A DNA stretch of 64,000 nucleotides, taken from the NCBI RefSeq assembly GCF_003412455.1, contig NZ_QTJU01000005.1:124001-188000 (forward strand). The letters are read 5' to 3'. Shown piece after piece: positions 17,955 to 27,449 of this stretch. The stretch comes from Deminuibacter soli (GTDB taxonomy: Bacteria; Bacteroidota; Bacteroidia; Chitinophagales; Chitinophagaceae). The notes below the pieces were generated by a model. The model worked only from the letters and a program-made list of their open reading frames with translations. It ran no database searches and was not told the origin of the DNA. The stretch's first letter is position 1. Every line of letters begins with the position of its first letter. Position numbers and translations under genes: made by a program.

Positions 17955-18118
17955 GAGGTTCCCGTTTTACACGGGATTAATAGGGAATTGTGTGTAAATC
18001 ACAAGCTGTCCCGCAACTGTAAGTAACGCAGCAGTTTTTACCCTTGTTGTCCACTGTCCGGGCCTGGCCGCCGGGATGGGAAGGACGGTAAAAATGTTAC
18101 AAGCCAGGAGACCTGCCT
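17955..18118 (+). ncRNA. Cobalamin riboswitch
   Basis: The element starts with aggttcccgttttacacgg. It continues with the conserved core (gggaa.tgtgtg.aatcac, gctgtcccgcaactgtaa) and ends in the B12 box (agccaggagacctgcc at 18102-18117). It lies about 190 nt upstream of the metE start. Riboswitches of this class repress downstream genes when adenosylcobalamin is plentiful. That fits the cobalamin-independent methionine synthase here and implies a B12-dependent MetH elsewhere in the genome. Confidence 0.93.
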
Positions 18119-18308
18119 TTATTGTATTTGACAATGCTTTCGCGGAATGAAGCAGTTGTTGATCTGGTATGCACTACCCGGCCGGCCCTATTGTATGGTT
18201 GCGGCAATACCTGCGTGTGCATATATTTCATTTCTACTTATTCTTCACAGGCATTGCAGGTTAAGCAAAGAGCTTTTAACTGATTCTATCATTTTAAAAG
18301 CATTGAAC

Positions 18309-20633
18309 ATGCAAACACACAACCTCGGCTACCCGCGGATAGGCAGCCAAAGGGAACTCAAAAAAGCTTCGGAGCAGTACTGGTCAGGTAAGATCACTGC
18401 ACAACAATTAATGCAAATTGGTCATGCTATCCGGCTGCAGAACTGGCTTTTACAAAAAGAAGCCGGCATTGAACTGGTTCCCTGTAACGACTTCTCGTTT
18501 TATGACCAGGTACTGGATACAAGCCTGATGGTAGGCGCTGTACCGGCCAGGTACCACGACCTGATGCACGACAAACAGCTGCCACATATTGACCTGCTGT
18601 TTGCCATGGCCAGGGGTTACCAGAAAGACGGCTATGATATTACTGCAATGGAAATGACGAAATGGTTTGATACCAACTACCATTACATTGTGCCCGAGTT
18701 TACGGCCAACCAGCAGTTCACGCTGTTTAACAACAAAGTGCTGAACGAGTTTAATGAAGCCAAACGCAATAACATTAATGCAAAGCCTGTGTTGCTGGGC
18801 CCTGTCTCGTACCTGTTGCTGGGCAAGGAAAAAGAAACCGGCTTTAACCGCATTGAACTCATCAGCAAACTGCTGCCTGTATACATTGAAGTATTAACCA
18901 GACTGGAAGCATCAGGGGCCTGTTATGTGCAGCTGGATGAGCCCTGCCTCTCGCTTAACCTTACCGATGCCGAAAGAAAGGTAGTTGCCAGAACCTACCA
19001 GGAAATCAGGAACAAGCTGCCGCAACTGCGCCTTATCCTCGCCAGTTATTTTGAATGTTATGGCGAAAACTTAACTACCGTACTGAACCTGCCGGTACAG
19101 GTATTACACCTCGACCTGGTGCGTTGCCCTTCGCAGCTGGAAGACATACTGGCAGCCAATATTACGCATTCACACACCATATTGTCGCTGGGTGTGGTAG
19201 ATGGCAGAAACATCTGGAAAAACGACTTTGAAGCATCACTTGCGCTGATTAGTAAAGCCGTTGGGCAGCTGGGCGCAGGCCGGGTTTGGATAGCTCCCTC
19301 CTGCTCACTGCTGCATGTACCGTGCGACCTGGCGCTGGAAACAAATGAGCAGGTGTTAACCCCCGAAATCAAGCAATGGATGGCATTCGCCAAACAGAAG
19401 ATCGAAGAAGTGATTACGCTGAAACAGCTGGCAAGCGGTGAAAACAATGAGGCCGCAGCAGCACAGCTGAAAGAAAACATACAGGCGAAGAAAAACCGCC
19501 ATACATCTGCCCTTATTCATAACATGGCCGTTAAACAAAGAGTTGCCGCGATTACAGATAAAGACGCTGCGCGCAACAGTGCCTTCAGCAGCCGTAAAGT
19601 GAAACAGCACGAAGCATTGCGCTTGCCATTGTTCCCTACTACTACCATCGGCTCGTTCCCGCAAACAGCAGAAGTACGTAGCTGGCGCGCCAAATGGAAA
19701 AAGGGGGATCTTACACAGGCGCAGTACGATGAGCTGATTGCCAATGAAACGGAAGCCTCTATACGCTGGCAGGAAGCAATTGATATGGATGTACTGGTGC
19801 ATGGCGAATTTGAACGTAACGACATGGTGGAGTATTTTGGCGAACAGCTGAATGGTTTTGTGTTCTCTCAAAATGGCTGGGTACAGAGTTATGGCAGCCG
19901 CTGTGTGAAACCGCCTGTTATTTATGGCGATGTAAACCGTCCTGCGCCTATGACGGTACGCTGGACATCCTTTGCACAGTCCCTTACACCGAAACTGGTG
20001 AAAGGTATGCTCACCGGCCCTGTTACTATTTTGCAATGGAGCTTTGTGCGCAACGATCAGCCACGCAGTGAAACCTGCACCCAAATAGCCCTCGCCATAC
20101 GCGATGAAGTGACAGACCTGGAAAAAGCAGGCATACAGGTGATACAGATAGATGAACCCGCCATACGTGAAGGTTTGCCCCTGCGCAAGGAAAACTGGGA
20201 AGCTTACCTGCAGTGGGCAGTACGTGCTTTCAGGATTTCAGCAAGTGGTGTGGAAGACGCTACGCAGATACATACACATATGTGTTATTCGGAGTTTAAT
20301 GACATCATCAGTCATATTGCCGGTATGGACGCAGATGTGATTACCATCGAATGCAGCCGCTCGCAGATGGAACTGCTGGATGCTTTCGCGGAGTTTAAAT
20401 ATCCCAACGAAATTGGCCCGGGTGTATATGATATCCACTCACCCAGGGTGCCATCCAAAAAGGAAATGGTTGACCTGATGGACAAAGCCCGCGCAGTAAT
20501 ACCTGCAGAACAGCTTTGGGTAAACCCTGACTGCGGACTGAAAACCCGCGGCTGGCCTGAAACAAAAGCAGCGCTGCACGAAATGGTGCAGGCTGCGCGT
20601 GAACTGCGAAAGCTGGTAGAAGTGCATGCATAA
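18309..20633 (+). CDS. metE: Cobalamin-independent methionine synthase
   Basis: This 774-residue enzyme transfers the methyl group of 5-methyltetrahydropteroyltri-L-glutamate to homocysteine. The start [12 protein letters not shown] at 18309 matches the family N terminus; the frame is open for 54 more codons upstream, but those overlap the region after the riboswitch and do not look like MetE. Two (beta-alpha)8 domains are present: N-terminal [14 protein letters not shown], and C-terminal [16 protein letters not shown] at about 440. Zinc and substrate motifs include [10 protein letters not shown] and [13 protein letters not shown]. Expression should be controlled by the cobalamin riboswitch. 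Confidence 0.96.
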   Translation: MQTHNLGYPRIGSQRELKKASEQYWSGKITAQQLMQIGHAIRLQNWLLQKEAGIELVPCNDFSFYDQVLDTSLMVGAVPARYHDLMHDKQLPHIDLLFAMARGYQKDGYDITAMEMTKWFDTNYHYIVPEFTANQQFTLFNNKVLNEFNEAKRNNINAKPVLLGPVSYLLLGKEKETGFNRIELISKLLPVYIEVLTRLEASGACYVQLDEPCLSLNLTDAERKVVARTYQEIRNKLPQLRLILASYFECYGENLTTVLNLPVQVLHLDLVRCPSQLEDILAANITHSHTILSLGVVDGRNIWKNDFEASLALISKAVGQLGAGRVWIAPSCSLLHVPCDLALETNEQVLTPEIKQWMAFAKQKIEEVITLKQLASGENNEAAAAQLKENIQAKKNRHTSALIHNMAVKQRVAAITDKDAARNSAFSSRKVKQHEALRLPLFPTTTIGSFPQTAEVRSWRAKWKKGDLTQAQYDELIANETEASIRWQEAIDMDVLVHGEFERNDMVEYFGEQLNGFVFSQNGWVQSYGSRCVKPPVIYGDVNRPAPMTVRWTSFAQSLTPKLVKGMLTGPVTILQWSFVRNDQPRSETCTQIALAIRDEVTDLEKAGIQVIQIDEPAIREGLPLRKENWEAYLQWAVRAFRISASGVEDATQIHTHMCYSEFNDIISHIAGMDADVITIECSRSQMELLDAFAEFKYPNEIGPGVYDIHSPRVPSKKEMVDLMDKARAVIPAEQLWVNPDCGLKTRGWPETKAALHEMVQAARELRKLVEVHA

Positions 20634-20690
20634 TTTATGTAAGTTTGACGGCAGGCTGTGCTGCGGTGCAGCCTGCTTTACCTACATAAA
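20634..20690 (+). terminator. Hairpin after metE (terminator or attenuator)
   Basis: GCAGGCTG (20651-20658) pairs with CAGCCTGC (20669-20676), followed by TTTA. Outer arms tttatgtaa (20634) and ttacctacataaa can extend the structure. It lies between metE and the thioesterase gene and may reduce read-through. Confidence 0.5.
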
Positions 20691-20700
20691 CCAGCGAAAG

Positions 20701-21081
20701 ATGAATGAAGCACAGGTTGAGGCCTCTACGACCAGGATTTTCAAGGCAATATTCCCCGATTCTACCAATCACTACGACACACTTTTTGGCGGCACAGCAA
20801 TGGCTTTAATGGATGAAGTGGCTTTTATTACCGCCACGCGTTACAGCCGCCAGCGCATGGTAACCGTAAGCAGCGACCGCATTGATTTTACCAAACCCAT
20901 AGCCATGGGTACCATTATTGAACTGGTAGGCCGGGTTGTTACCGTTGGCAGAACAAGCGTTAAAGTAAAAGTGGAAATCTTTATTGAACAGATGTACGCA
21001 ACCGGCAGGGAAAAAGCCATCAGCGGTGAGTTTACCCTGGTAGCCATTGATGCCAATAAAAAGCCAACGCCAATCGCATAA
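20701..21081 (+). CDS. Acyl-CoA thioesterase (hotdog fold)
   Basis: This 126-residue protein is read from MNEAQVEAST at 20701; an in-frame ATG at 20626 lies inside the end of metE and is unlikely. It has the single-hotdog YciA/BFIT-like signature IFPDSTNHYDTLFGGTAMALMDEVAFI, with the catalytic Asn/Asp region at about 20-40, and SSDRIDFTKPIAMGTIIELVGRV. It hydrolyses acyl-CoA to free CoA and fatty acid in the cytoplasm. It is probably separate from metE because of the intervening hairpin. Confidence 0.9.
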   Translation: MNEAQVEASTTRIFKAIFPDSTNHYDTLFGGTAMALMDEVAFITATRYSRQRMVTVSSDRIDFTKPIAMGTIIELVGRVVTVGRTSVKVKVEIFIEQMYATGREKAISGEFTLVAIDANKKPTPIA

Positions 21082-21091
21082 CGCAAAATGC

Positions 21092-21126
21092 CGTGCGGCT
21101 ATTCTTGTGTGCAGCCGCACGCTTTC
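21092..21126. terminator. Hairpin terminator between convergent genes
   Basis: GTGCGGCT and AGCCGCAC form an 8-bp stem, followed on the plus strand by gctttccccc. It separates the thioesterase gene from the convergent small gene at 21131. Confidence 0.6.
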
Positions 21127-21130
21127 CCCC

Positions 21131-21379
21131 TCACGCATCAACCTCAATCACCTCCCTGATGGCCTTGATGAAATTCTGCTGGTAAAAGTCAGTAAACAAC
21201 AGCTCACCGGTAACAGCCGCGAGGCTCACTTTCATAATATCAATAATAATATGCTCTGCGCGGAACAGTTCGGTAAACAATGGTTCCAGGCAATACACAC
21301 TGAACTGAAACTGATGGCGTGTAGGTTGCACAACTGCTTCGAGCAGCGATCCACTATACCAGAAAAATCTTTTATTCAC
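21131..21379 (-). CDS. Small hypothetical protein, GTG start
   Basis: This 82-residue protein is read from a GTG at 21379 (NKRFFWYSGSLLEAVVQ follows). The longer frame upstream (to 21490) is Cys-rich and unlike a protein start. The sequence looks soluble and real (FSVYCLEPLFTELFRAEHIIIDIMKVSLAAVTGELLFTDFY in part). I do not recognise a family. The stop codon lies next to the hairpin at 21092-21126. Confidence is limited by the start codon and the small size. Confidence 0.45.
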   Translation of the reverse strand: MNKRFFWYSGSLLEAVVQPTRHQFQFSVYCLEPLFTELFRAEHIIIDIMKVSLAAVTGELLFTDFYQQNFIKAIREVIEVDA

Positions 21380-21636
21380 GTTAAATCCTCCGTTAATGCT
21401 GAATGAAAAATATAAAAGCCAATGCCACTCCAGGAATGGAGTGGCCAATAGACAAATCGTGCACAGGTATATTTCGTGAAATGCATACATGACAATGAAA
21501 CAAAGCCCCGCAGCTTTCAGAAAATACCTGGCTGTTGGTTTATGGGTTGCGAAAAATCTTGGCTGAATTGGTTACAATAAAATTAAATGCAGGCATAACC
21601 CGCTATACGGGAGGCCGGCATAATGCATCGTTTATG

Positions 21637-22032
21637 TTAAGCGATGGCAGGAGGCGCACGCAATGCTGTGCTAAGCAGGAAATGATTGTACAATGCAGGT
21701 TGCGCGTAAGCAGGCATGCTGCCTGCCACACAAAAATAACGGGTAATGTGTACCACGGGCGTACCGGTAAGTTCTACAGCCGCCTTGGGTGCAAAACGTT
21801 TATACAGCCAGCCTACCTTGCTTGTTTTTAAATCTTCCACATCATCGGAAGCGGAGAGGCTTTTTCTTTGCTGCTGTATTTCGCGGTTCAGCTGTTTGAG
21901 GAATACTGAATAGGCGATATCGGTGTGCGGGGCAAAAAAACGCAGGCATACATGCACCGCAAAGTAGGCGGTGTATGCGCTTATCAGAAAAATCCGGAAA
22001 GCCAGTTGATGCTTTGGGCGTTTCAGCAACAT
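21637..22032 (-). CDS. Hypothetical single-pass membrane protein
   Basis: This 131-residue protein is read from MLLKRPKHQLAF at 22032 rather than the ORF-maximal 22095, because a basic N terminus then leads into a membrane segment (FRIFLISAYTAYFAVHVCL, about 12-32). The rest is soluble, with a charged helix (FLKQLNREIQQQRKSLSASDDVEDLK) and a C-terminal hydrophobic stretch. No family is recognised. It is divergent from the DUF481 gene, with about 240 bp between the starts. Confidence 0.5.
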   Translation of the reverse strand: MLLKRPKHQLAFRIFLISAYTAYFAVHVCLRFFAPHTDIAYSVFLKQLNREIQQQRKSLSASDDVEDLKTSKVGWLYKRFAPKAAVELTGTPVVHITRYFCVAGSMPAYAQPALYNHFLLSTALRAPPAIA

Positions 22033-22174
22033 GCGCCGGCAAGATAATAATTTTTGAGGGTTACAAACCCTGCTGCCCCCGCCCGTATACATCACTCACC
22101 GATTTTTTTGCGCAATACACAGAAGAGCTTTTAGCAGATAGCGGTTAGCGGATAGCCTGTGAAGCAAAACATTC

Positions 22175-22219
22175 GTAACCGTTACAGGTTTGAGGAGGCT
22201 GCCTTTGTAACTACTTTTA
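22175..22219 (+). promoter_or_regulatory. GTAACSGTTAC operator plus full promoter, site G
   Basis: GTAACCGTTAC (22175-22185) is followed by GTTTG and, 19 nt on, TACTTTTA (22212-22219). The operator-to-box gap is 26 nt. The predicted start is about 43 nt before the DUF481 ATG. Confidence 0.65.
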
Positions 22220-22268
22220 TGCTCCGCTCCTGCCCGCCGGCAAACCACAGCTGTTTTACTATACCCAC

Positions 22269-23276
22269 ATGCGCTATATCAGAAAATATATAAGCCTGCT
22301 ATTGCTGAATATTTGTTGTTTATACAGCATCGGTCAGAAAAATGATAAAGTCTATTTAACCAACGGCGATATTCTTACCGGGGAAATCAAGGGCATGAAA
22401 CTCGCCATACTCACCTTTAAAATGGACGGTCCGGGTACCATCTCCATCAAATGGGAAAAGGTAAACCGTGTGGTTTCTGTCAAAGTATTTGATATTACCC
22501 TGCGGCATGGCGAGCACCTGGTTGAGCAGGTGGACAGCAATTTCTTCCAGCGGCATGGTTATACACTGGATGATATTGTGGAGATGGTTAATATCGAAAA
22601 CCGGTTTGTGAAACGCTTCAGCGGAAGCGCAAATGCCGGGTGCAGTTATGCCAAGTCGGGCAATATCCTGCAGCTGAATTTCTCGGGATCTGTTACCTAC
22701 CGCGTTCCTTCATTTGAAAGCTCCCTTGCAGCCAGCACTATCCGCAACCAGCAACTGTCAGACAGTACGCTTACCCGCAAACAGGATGTTAAATGGACCA
22801 ATCTCCATTATCTTAAAAAAGCCAATTTCATTACCGGGGAGCTTGGCTGGCAGGAGAACACGGAGCTGGGTATCGCCAACCGTTTCCTGCTCAATGGCGC
22901 CTTTGGTAAAACCATTCTCGCCAATAACCACAACCGGCTGCTGGCTGCTGCCGGTCTTTCGCTGAATACGGAACAGGCTACCGATGCACCCGGCTATACA
23001 AAGAACCTGGATGCACTGGTGTTGTCACAATACAAGCGGTTTTACAACACCTCGCCCAAACTGTCGCTCGAAACCGATTTCTATATGTACCCGGCACTAA
23101 GCGACTGGGGCCGTATACGACTGGAAATTGATGTGAGCACGAAGATTGAAGTGTTCCACAACTTTACCATCGGGCTTACTTTCTATGATAACTATGATAG
23201 CCGTCCCCCGGCAGGTGCATCGTCAACCAATGACTACAACATCAACTTTACCGTGGGGTATGAGTTTGGCAACTAG
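22269..23276 (+). CDS. DUF481 domain outer-membrane protein
   Basis: This 335-residue protein begins with a signal peptide (MRYIRKYISLLLLNICCLYSIGQ). A short N-terminal beta domain (VYLTNGDILTGEIKGMKLAILTFKMDGPG, about 27-90) resembles an Sm/SH3-like module and is common in front of DUF481. A beta-barrel DUF481 domain follows (about 110-335), ending DYNINFTVGYEFGN. Members are probably outer-membrane barrels of unknown function. It is a single gene under the site G promoter. Confidence 0.85.
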   Translation: MRYIRKYISLLLLNICCLYSIGQKNDKVYLTNGDILTGEIKGMKLAILTFKMDGPGTISIKWEKVNRVVSVKVFDITLRHGEHLVEQVDSNFFQRHGYTLDDIVEMVNIENRFVKRFSGSANAGCSYAKSGNILQLNFSGSVTYRVPSFESSLAASTIRNQQLSDSTLTRKQDVKWTNLHYLKKANFITGELGWQENTELGIANRFLLNGAFGKTILANNHNRLLAAAGLSLNTEQATDAPGYTKNLDALVLSQYKRFYNTSPKLSLETDFYMYPALSDWGRIRLEIDVSTKIEVFHNFTIGLTFYDNYDSRPPAGASSTNDYNINFTVGYEFGN

Positions 23277-23282
23277 TTATTT

Positions 23283-23316
23283 TAGTTTGAAGGTTTAATG
23301 TTTCATGTTTAACGTT
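23283..23316. repeat. 'ggtttaatgtttcatgtttaacgtt' dispersed repeat
   Basis: It is the same family as 17793-17831. It follows the DUF481 stop codon. The rest of the gap 23317-23752 holds the hairpin at 23427-23455 and an A/T-rich stretch of gttcaaatagttt-type microrepeats in both orientations (23640-23756); no gene is seen. Confidence 0.45.
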
Positions 23317-23422
23317 GGCCTTGTGCGAAGACTGCTTGGATAGATCAATGGAATTTTTCCCGAAGGGATTTTTGCGGAGTGGTATAAGCGGAGAAACGGT
23401 GTTACAACCCTGATGCAGGGAC

Positions 23423-23456
23423 ATAAAAAAAGCCAAGGTTTAAACAAACCAAGGCT
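23423..23456 (-). terminator. Weak hairpin terminator (minus strand)
   Basis: AGCC and GGTTT on one arm pair with AAACC and GGCT on the other, with a 2x2 internal loop. A run of T follows on the minus strand. It could end transcripts from the metallo-beta-lactamase-fold gene. Confidence 0.4.
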
Positions 23457-23752
23457 TAGGGTTAAATAGATTAGGGGTTAAAACGCTATTGGGTTAGGGG
23501 GTTGAATCATTGTTTCAACATAGTTATTGAATTATTTTGATACTACATAGTCCCGTGTCCTTTACGGGCATAATAATGTCTTTTAAATCAACCTGATACA
23601 TTAGGAATAAACGTTATAAAATGTAACGCCAAGGAGAAGTTCAATAGTTCAAATAGTTTAATAGTTCCATTGGGTTAGGCCTCGGACTTCTCCAGAGAAC
23701 AATTGAACCATTTGAACCATTTGAACTTTTAAACTATTTGAACACTTGAACA

Positions 23753-24704
23753 TTAAACCGGATACGCATACACCTCCGGCACCCACTCGAACGCCTGGTC
23801 TTTTGCGCGTACGTGGCCAAGGCCGGGCCAGGCAAGGTGACCGGCAAAGACCTTTGTTTTACCATTTGCCAGTGCGGCCAGTACTTTACTGCGGGTGGCA
23901 GCAGCCTGCTCAAAATTACTGTCACCGAAAAAGCCCCATTCGGGGTGCGGGAACAGCAATACATCAGAATGCACCAGGTCGGCTACATGCACCAGGGTTT
24001 CGTTGCCGGAAGATACGTGTACCAGCGTATGGCCGGGCGTATGGCCAGGGGCCAGTTCAGGTTTGATGCAGCCCAGTAAGGTAGTGTTGTAATCGAACAG
24101 CTGCAATTTGGGTTTAATACCTGCCAGTGTAGTGTGGATGATGCCGATGATCTTTTCGAGCAGGGCCTTGTCGCTGAATTTGCTTTTAGACAAGTCGGGC
24201 TTGTCAGCCGTCCAGAACCTGTGCTCGAGTGCGCTCATGTGAATAGTGGCGTTGGGAAAAGTAAACTGGCCGCTGGTGGTAAGCAATCCCCCGATATGAT
24301 CAGGGTGGGCATGCGTAACCACAATATCGGTAATATCGGTGAGGGCAAATCCTGCATCTGTGAGCGATTGGGGCAGCCAGCCACTCGCCTGACCTCCATA
24401 GCTGCCATAACCGCTGTCTATCATGATCAGCTTACCGGCCGTTTTTACCAGCAGTATATTCATGCCCAGGTCTACCTCGCCGGTTGGCCTGAAATTGCTG
24501 CGCAGGATACTGTCTACGCTGGCAGCAGGTGCATCGGGTGCAAACAAGGGCTGTACCGGCGCCATTTTTATATAACCATCTGTTACTACTGTAATATCCA
24601 GTTCGCCCAGCTTAAACTGGTGAAAAGGCCAGCAGGCGGTTCAGGGGTAATGCATATCCAAATCCTGCCAGTAATAAATTCCGCATTAAAGTTCGTCTTT
24701 GCAT
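23753..24704 (-). pseudogene. MBL-fold metallohydrolase, frameshifted near its N terminus
   Basis: The main frame (23753-24565) codes for a metallo-beta-lactamase-fold hydrolase with the metal motif THAHPDHIGG and later GHTPGH and FAGHLAWPG. Its true N terminus lies in another frame. From 24704, MQRRTLMRNLLLAGFGYALPL is a signal sequence ending LLAFSPV then stop. The main frame, read further upstream, continues as FKLGELDITVVTDGYIKMAPVQ, the usual start of this family's mature domain. Removing one C (plus strand about 24617) joins the two into one protein of about 316 residues. Either it is a single-base pseudogene or a sequencing error. It is divergent from an HxlR regulator. Confidence 0.75.
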
Positions 24705-24825
24705 GTTGCTATATTTGTACGTAAAAATACCGGCTGTAGAAAAGCGAAACAAGTAGGCACTTTTAAGTAGGCTGGTTACCAAAACCATAGTATTATTGAT
24801 AATCAGGTCATAAAAAACAGGCGTT

Positions 24826-25227
24826 ATGCAAAAAAATTCAAACACGGGTATCTGCGCGGTAGACTATGCTTTTCGCCGCATCGGCGGCAAATACAAGGGC
24901 AGGCTGCTCTGGTACCTGCACAACCACAAAGTGCTGCGCTATGGCGAACTGCGCCGTGTTATACAGGACATAACACCCAAAATGCTGTCACAGACATTGC
25001 GTGAGCTGGAAGAAGACGGCCTGGTACACCGCAAGGTATTCAATGAAGTACCCCCGCGTGTGGATTATAGTCTGACAGAGGTGGGAATGGAACTGATACC
25101 GTTTATCAACTACCTGCGCGTATGGGGCGATCAGCAAATGGCCAAAAGCAATATCACGGCTATACCAGGACATGATTGCACGGAAGAGACATCGATTTTA
25201 CCTGCCGCTCAACCATCAAACCGGTAA
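24826..25227 (+). CDS. HxlR-family transcriptional regulator
   Basis: This 133-residue protein is a winged-helix regulator. The HxlR pattern is clear: an N-terminal Cys (NTGICAVDYAFRRIGGKYKGRLLWYL), the recognition region (YGELRRVIQDITPKMLSQTLRELEEDGLVHRKVF) and the wing (PPRVDYSLTEVGMELIPFI). Such regulators often sense electrophiles or oxidants through the conserved Cys near residue 10. It is divergently placed from the MBL-fold gene, 121 bp between starts, so that gene is the likely target. Confidence 0.92.
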   Translation: MQKNSNTGICAVDYAFRRIGGKYKGRLLWYLHNHKVLRYGELRRVIQDITPKMLSQTLRELEEDGLVHRKVFNEVPPRVDYSLTEVGMELIPFINYLRVWGDQQMAKSNITAIPGHDCTEETSILPAAQPSNR

Positions 25228-25428
25228 CCATCCAGCCATTCCTGAGATTTTGTCTCCCCTACGGCCAAGGTTAAACTAAAAGGATCAACCATTACTACAT
25301 GAAAAGAAACTACCTTTTGCTGCCGTACGCTTCCGCAATGCATCGTTCATATATTCTGTACCATCACCTGTATTCTCTTCCTGAAAAGAAGTAATCACCA
25401 CGTTTATTGCCGGCGCCGGCGGGAAGGC

Positions 25429-26067
25429 CTATTTGCGCAGGTATTGTGTGGAAGGTTCCCATACGCGAAACACCTGCCCTGTTAAATAACCGAATGCGCT
25501 TTTGTAATACGCATACGCCACACGATCATGTGAAACCGGGTACTGACCCGGCGTTGCCGCATACATGCCTTTATGGCCTGCCGGCAATACCAGGCCGGGA
25601 CTTACCGCGTTGATGCGAATGCCACGGGAAAGTTCTGTAGCCGCAGCCAGTACAAAATTGTCGATACCGCCATTCACCACGCTGTAGTTGATGGTACCTT
25701 TAACCGGATCGTCGGAAAGAAAGCCGGATGTAAGCGTAAAAGAGCCGCCCTCGTTGATATATGCCTTACCCATCATTACCAGGTTTATTTGCCCCATCAG
25801 TTTACTGCGAATACCGGTATACCAGCTGTCTTCCGTCATCTCATCAAAGGGGCCAATCCAGCAATCGCCTGCAACATTGATCAGGGCATCAAACGATCCT
25901 GTTGCACCAAACAGCTTTGCCACAGCATCCGGATCGCTGATATCGGCATGAAGATCTGTTTTGCCGGTGCGGGAAACAGTTATCACTTCTATCTCCCTGT
26001 TTTGTAAAAGTGTTGCCAGTACTATACTGCCCACCGTGCCTGTTGCACCAATAAGTATTACTTTCAT
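25429..26067 (-). CDS. Short-chain dehydrogenase/reductase (atypical active site)
   Basis: This 212-residue SDR binds NAD(P) through GATGTVGSIV at about 7-16. ADISD, the NVAG-like DALINVAGDCWIG and the substrate helix NYSVVNGGIDNFVLAAATELSRGIRINAVSPG are all present. The catalytic YxxxK is changed to YSVVN: Tyr is kept and Lys is replaced by Asn. A short group of about 200-residue SDRs with this change exists, so the gene is not necessarily broken, but activity may differ from a classic reductase. It is divergent from an HxlR gene, 72 bp apart. Confidence 0.85.
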   Translation of the reverse strand: MKVILIGATGTVGSIVLATLLQNREIEVITVSRTGKTDLHADISDPDAVAKLFGATGSFDALINVAGDCWIGPFDEMTEDSWYTGIRSKLMGQINLVMMGKAYINEGGSFTLTSGFLSDDPVKGTINYSVVNGGIDNFVLAAATELSRGIRINAVSPGLVLPAGHKGMYAATPGQYPVSHDRVAYAYYKSAFGYLTGQVFRVWEPSTQYLRK

Positions 26068-26139
26068 ATACGGGTTTTAGGCAGCAAAGGAAAATACTGC
26101 CACCCGCATAAAAAATACGTTCGTCCAAGCATAGTAAGT

Positions 26140-26541
26140 ATGAAAAACAATAGTATCGTTGACACACAGGCTTATAACAAAAAAGAAAACAGGAAAAATA
26201 ATTGCCCGGTGCATGCCACCATTGCTGCATTATCGGGCAAATGGAAAATGCAGATACTCTGGGAACTGCGTAATGAAGCAAAACGTTTCGGCCAGTTGCA
26301 GGAATCAATTGCAGGTATTACCCCTGCTGTGCTGAGTGCGCAATTGCAAACACTCACGCAAGAGGGCATTCTTCACCGTGAATTATACCCTGCCGTGCCG
26401 CCGAAAGTAGAATACTCGCTCACCGGGGCCGGGCAGTCGTTAATAGCAGTTATCGTTGCCATGGAAAAATGGGGCATACAACAGTTGGCGCATGCACAAC
26501 TGCCCTATGATAACAGCTGCCTTTGGGATGGTGCCGGTTAA
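26140..26541 (+). CDS. HxlR-family transcriptional regulator
   Basis: This 133-residue winged-helix regulator has the HxlR core: NNCPVHATIAALSGKWKMQILWELRNEAKRFGQLQ, ITPAVLSAQLQTLTQEGILHRELYPAVPPKVEYSLTGAGQSL. The Cys in NCPV is the conserved redox or ligand-sensing residue. It is divergent from the SDR gene, which is its probable target. It is similar in layout to the HxlR gene at 24826 but only distantly alike in sequence, so this is not a recent duplication. Confidence 0.92.
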   Translation: MKNNSIVDTQAYNKKENRKNNCPVHATIAALSGKWKMQILWELRNEAKRFGQLQESIAGITPAVLSAQLQTLTQEGILHRELYPAVPPKVEYSLTGAGQSLIAVIVAMEKWGIQQLAHAQLPYDNSCLWDGAG

Positions 26542-26728
26542 TACATGCACGCAAAACCGGGCAAAAACACCTTATCGCTCACCGATACAGATCTTTCCTA
26601 TTCTTTTCCCCGCATCTGAACCAAACACAACGCCGCGTGTATCACCATTACACAACACCACTCCTTGTTACGAAATAAAGTAACACATTAGCAGCAACGG
26701 CCATTCCTTAACAATAAAAACCATTCAG

Positions 26729-27409
26729 ATGAAAATTACCTATTACGGACATTCCTGTTTTTCTGCAGCTATCAGCGGTAAGCACATTTTATTTGATCCG
26801 TTTATTTCCGGAAATGAACTGGCGCACGCGATAGATATCAACAGCATTGAAGCCGACTATATCTTTTTATCGCACGGGCATTTTGATCATATACTGGATG
26901 CTGCTGCGATTGCCGGTCGCACGGGTGCAATGCTCGTTGGCATTTTCGAGATATACCAATACTTCACAAAACAGGGATTGGAAAAAGCGCATCCCTTAAA
27001 CCCCGGCGGACAGGTTTCTTTTGATTTCGGCTCGGCCAAATCATTTGCATCGCTGCACTCGAGCAGCTTCCCTGATGGTAGTTATGCTGGCATTGCTGCA
27101 GGGTTTGCTTTGCAAACAGCTGCCGGTAACTTTTACTACAGCGGTGATGCAGCATTTACTTTAGACATGCAGCTGGTGCCCCGGTGGGCCAAACTGAACT
27201 TTGCAGTATTGCCCATTGGCGATGTATTAACCATGGGTACTGACGAAGCCATTGAAGCCGCAAAGCTGTTAAACGTAACGCATGTGCTTGGCGTGCATTA
27301 CGACACCTTCCCTGCTATCAAGCTGGATAAGGCAGCAGCCATTCAGGCATTTGCAAACGCCGGGATTACACTTCATTTACCCGGCATTGGTACCAGCATA
27401 GATATATAA
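26729..27409 (+). CDS. UPF0173-family metal-dependent hydrolase
   Basis: This 226-residue MBL-fold protein has KITYYGHSCFSAAI at its start, the metal motif SHGHFDHILDAAAI (HxHxDH) near residue 52, YYSGDAAFTLDMQL with the bridging Asp, and GVHYDTFPAIK near the end. All are typical of the UPF0173 group, whose substrate is unknown. It has no signal peptide and is probably cytoplasmic. No partner gene is evident. Confidence 0.9.
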   Translation: MKITYYGHSCFSAAISGKHILFDPFISGNELAHAIDINSIEADYIFLSHGHFDHILDAAAIAGRTGAMLVGIFEIYQYFTKQGLEKAHPLNPGGQVSFDFGSAKSFASLHSSSFPDGSYAGIAAGFALQTAAGNFYYSGDAAFTLDMQLVPRWAKLNFAVLPIGDVLTMGTDEAIEAAKLLNVTHVLGVHYDTFPAIKLDKAAAIQAFANAGITLHLPGIGTSIDI

Positions 27410-27449
27410 TTGTATATAAATGCAAACACGCAGGGTACACCCTCTTTTA

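Noticed and set aside
21495-21566. 23-codon ORF (MKQSPAAFRKYLAVGLWVAKNLG)
   Set aside because: It looks peptide-like and amphipathic, but has no promoter or family support and is too short to call without conservation data.
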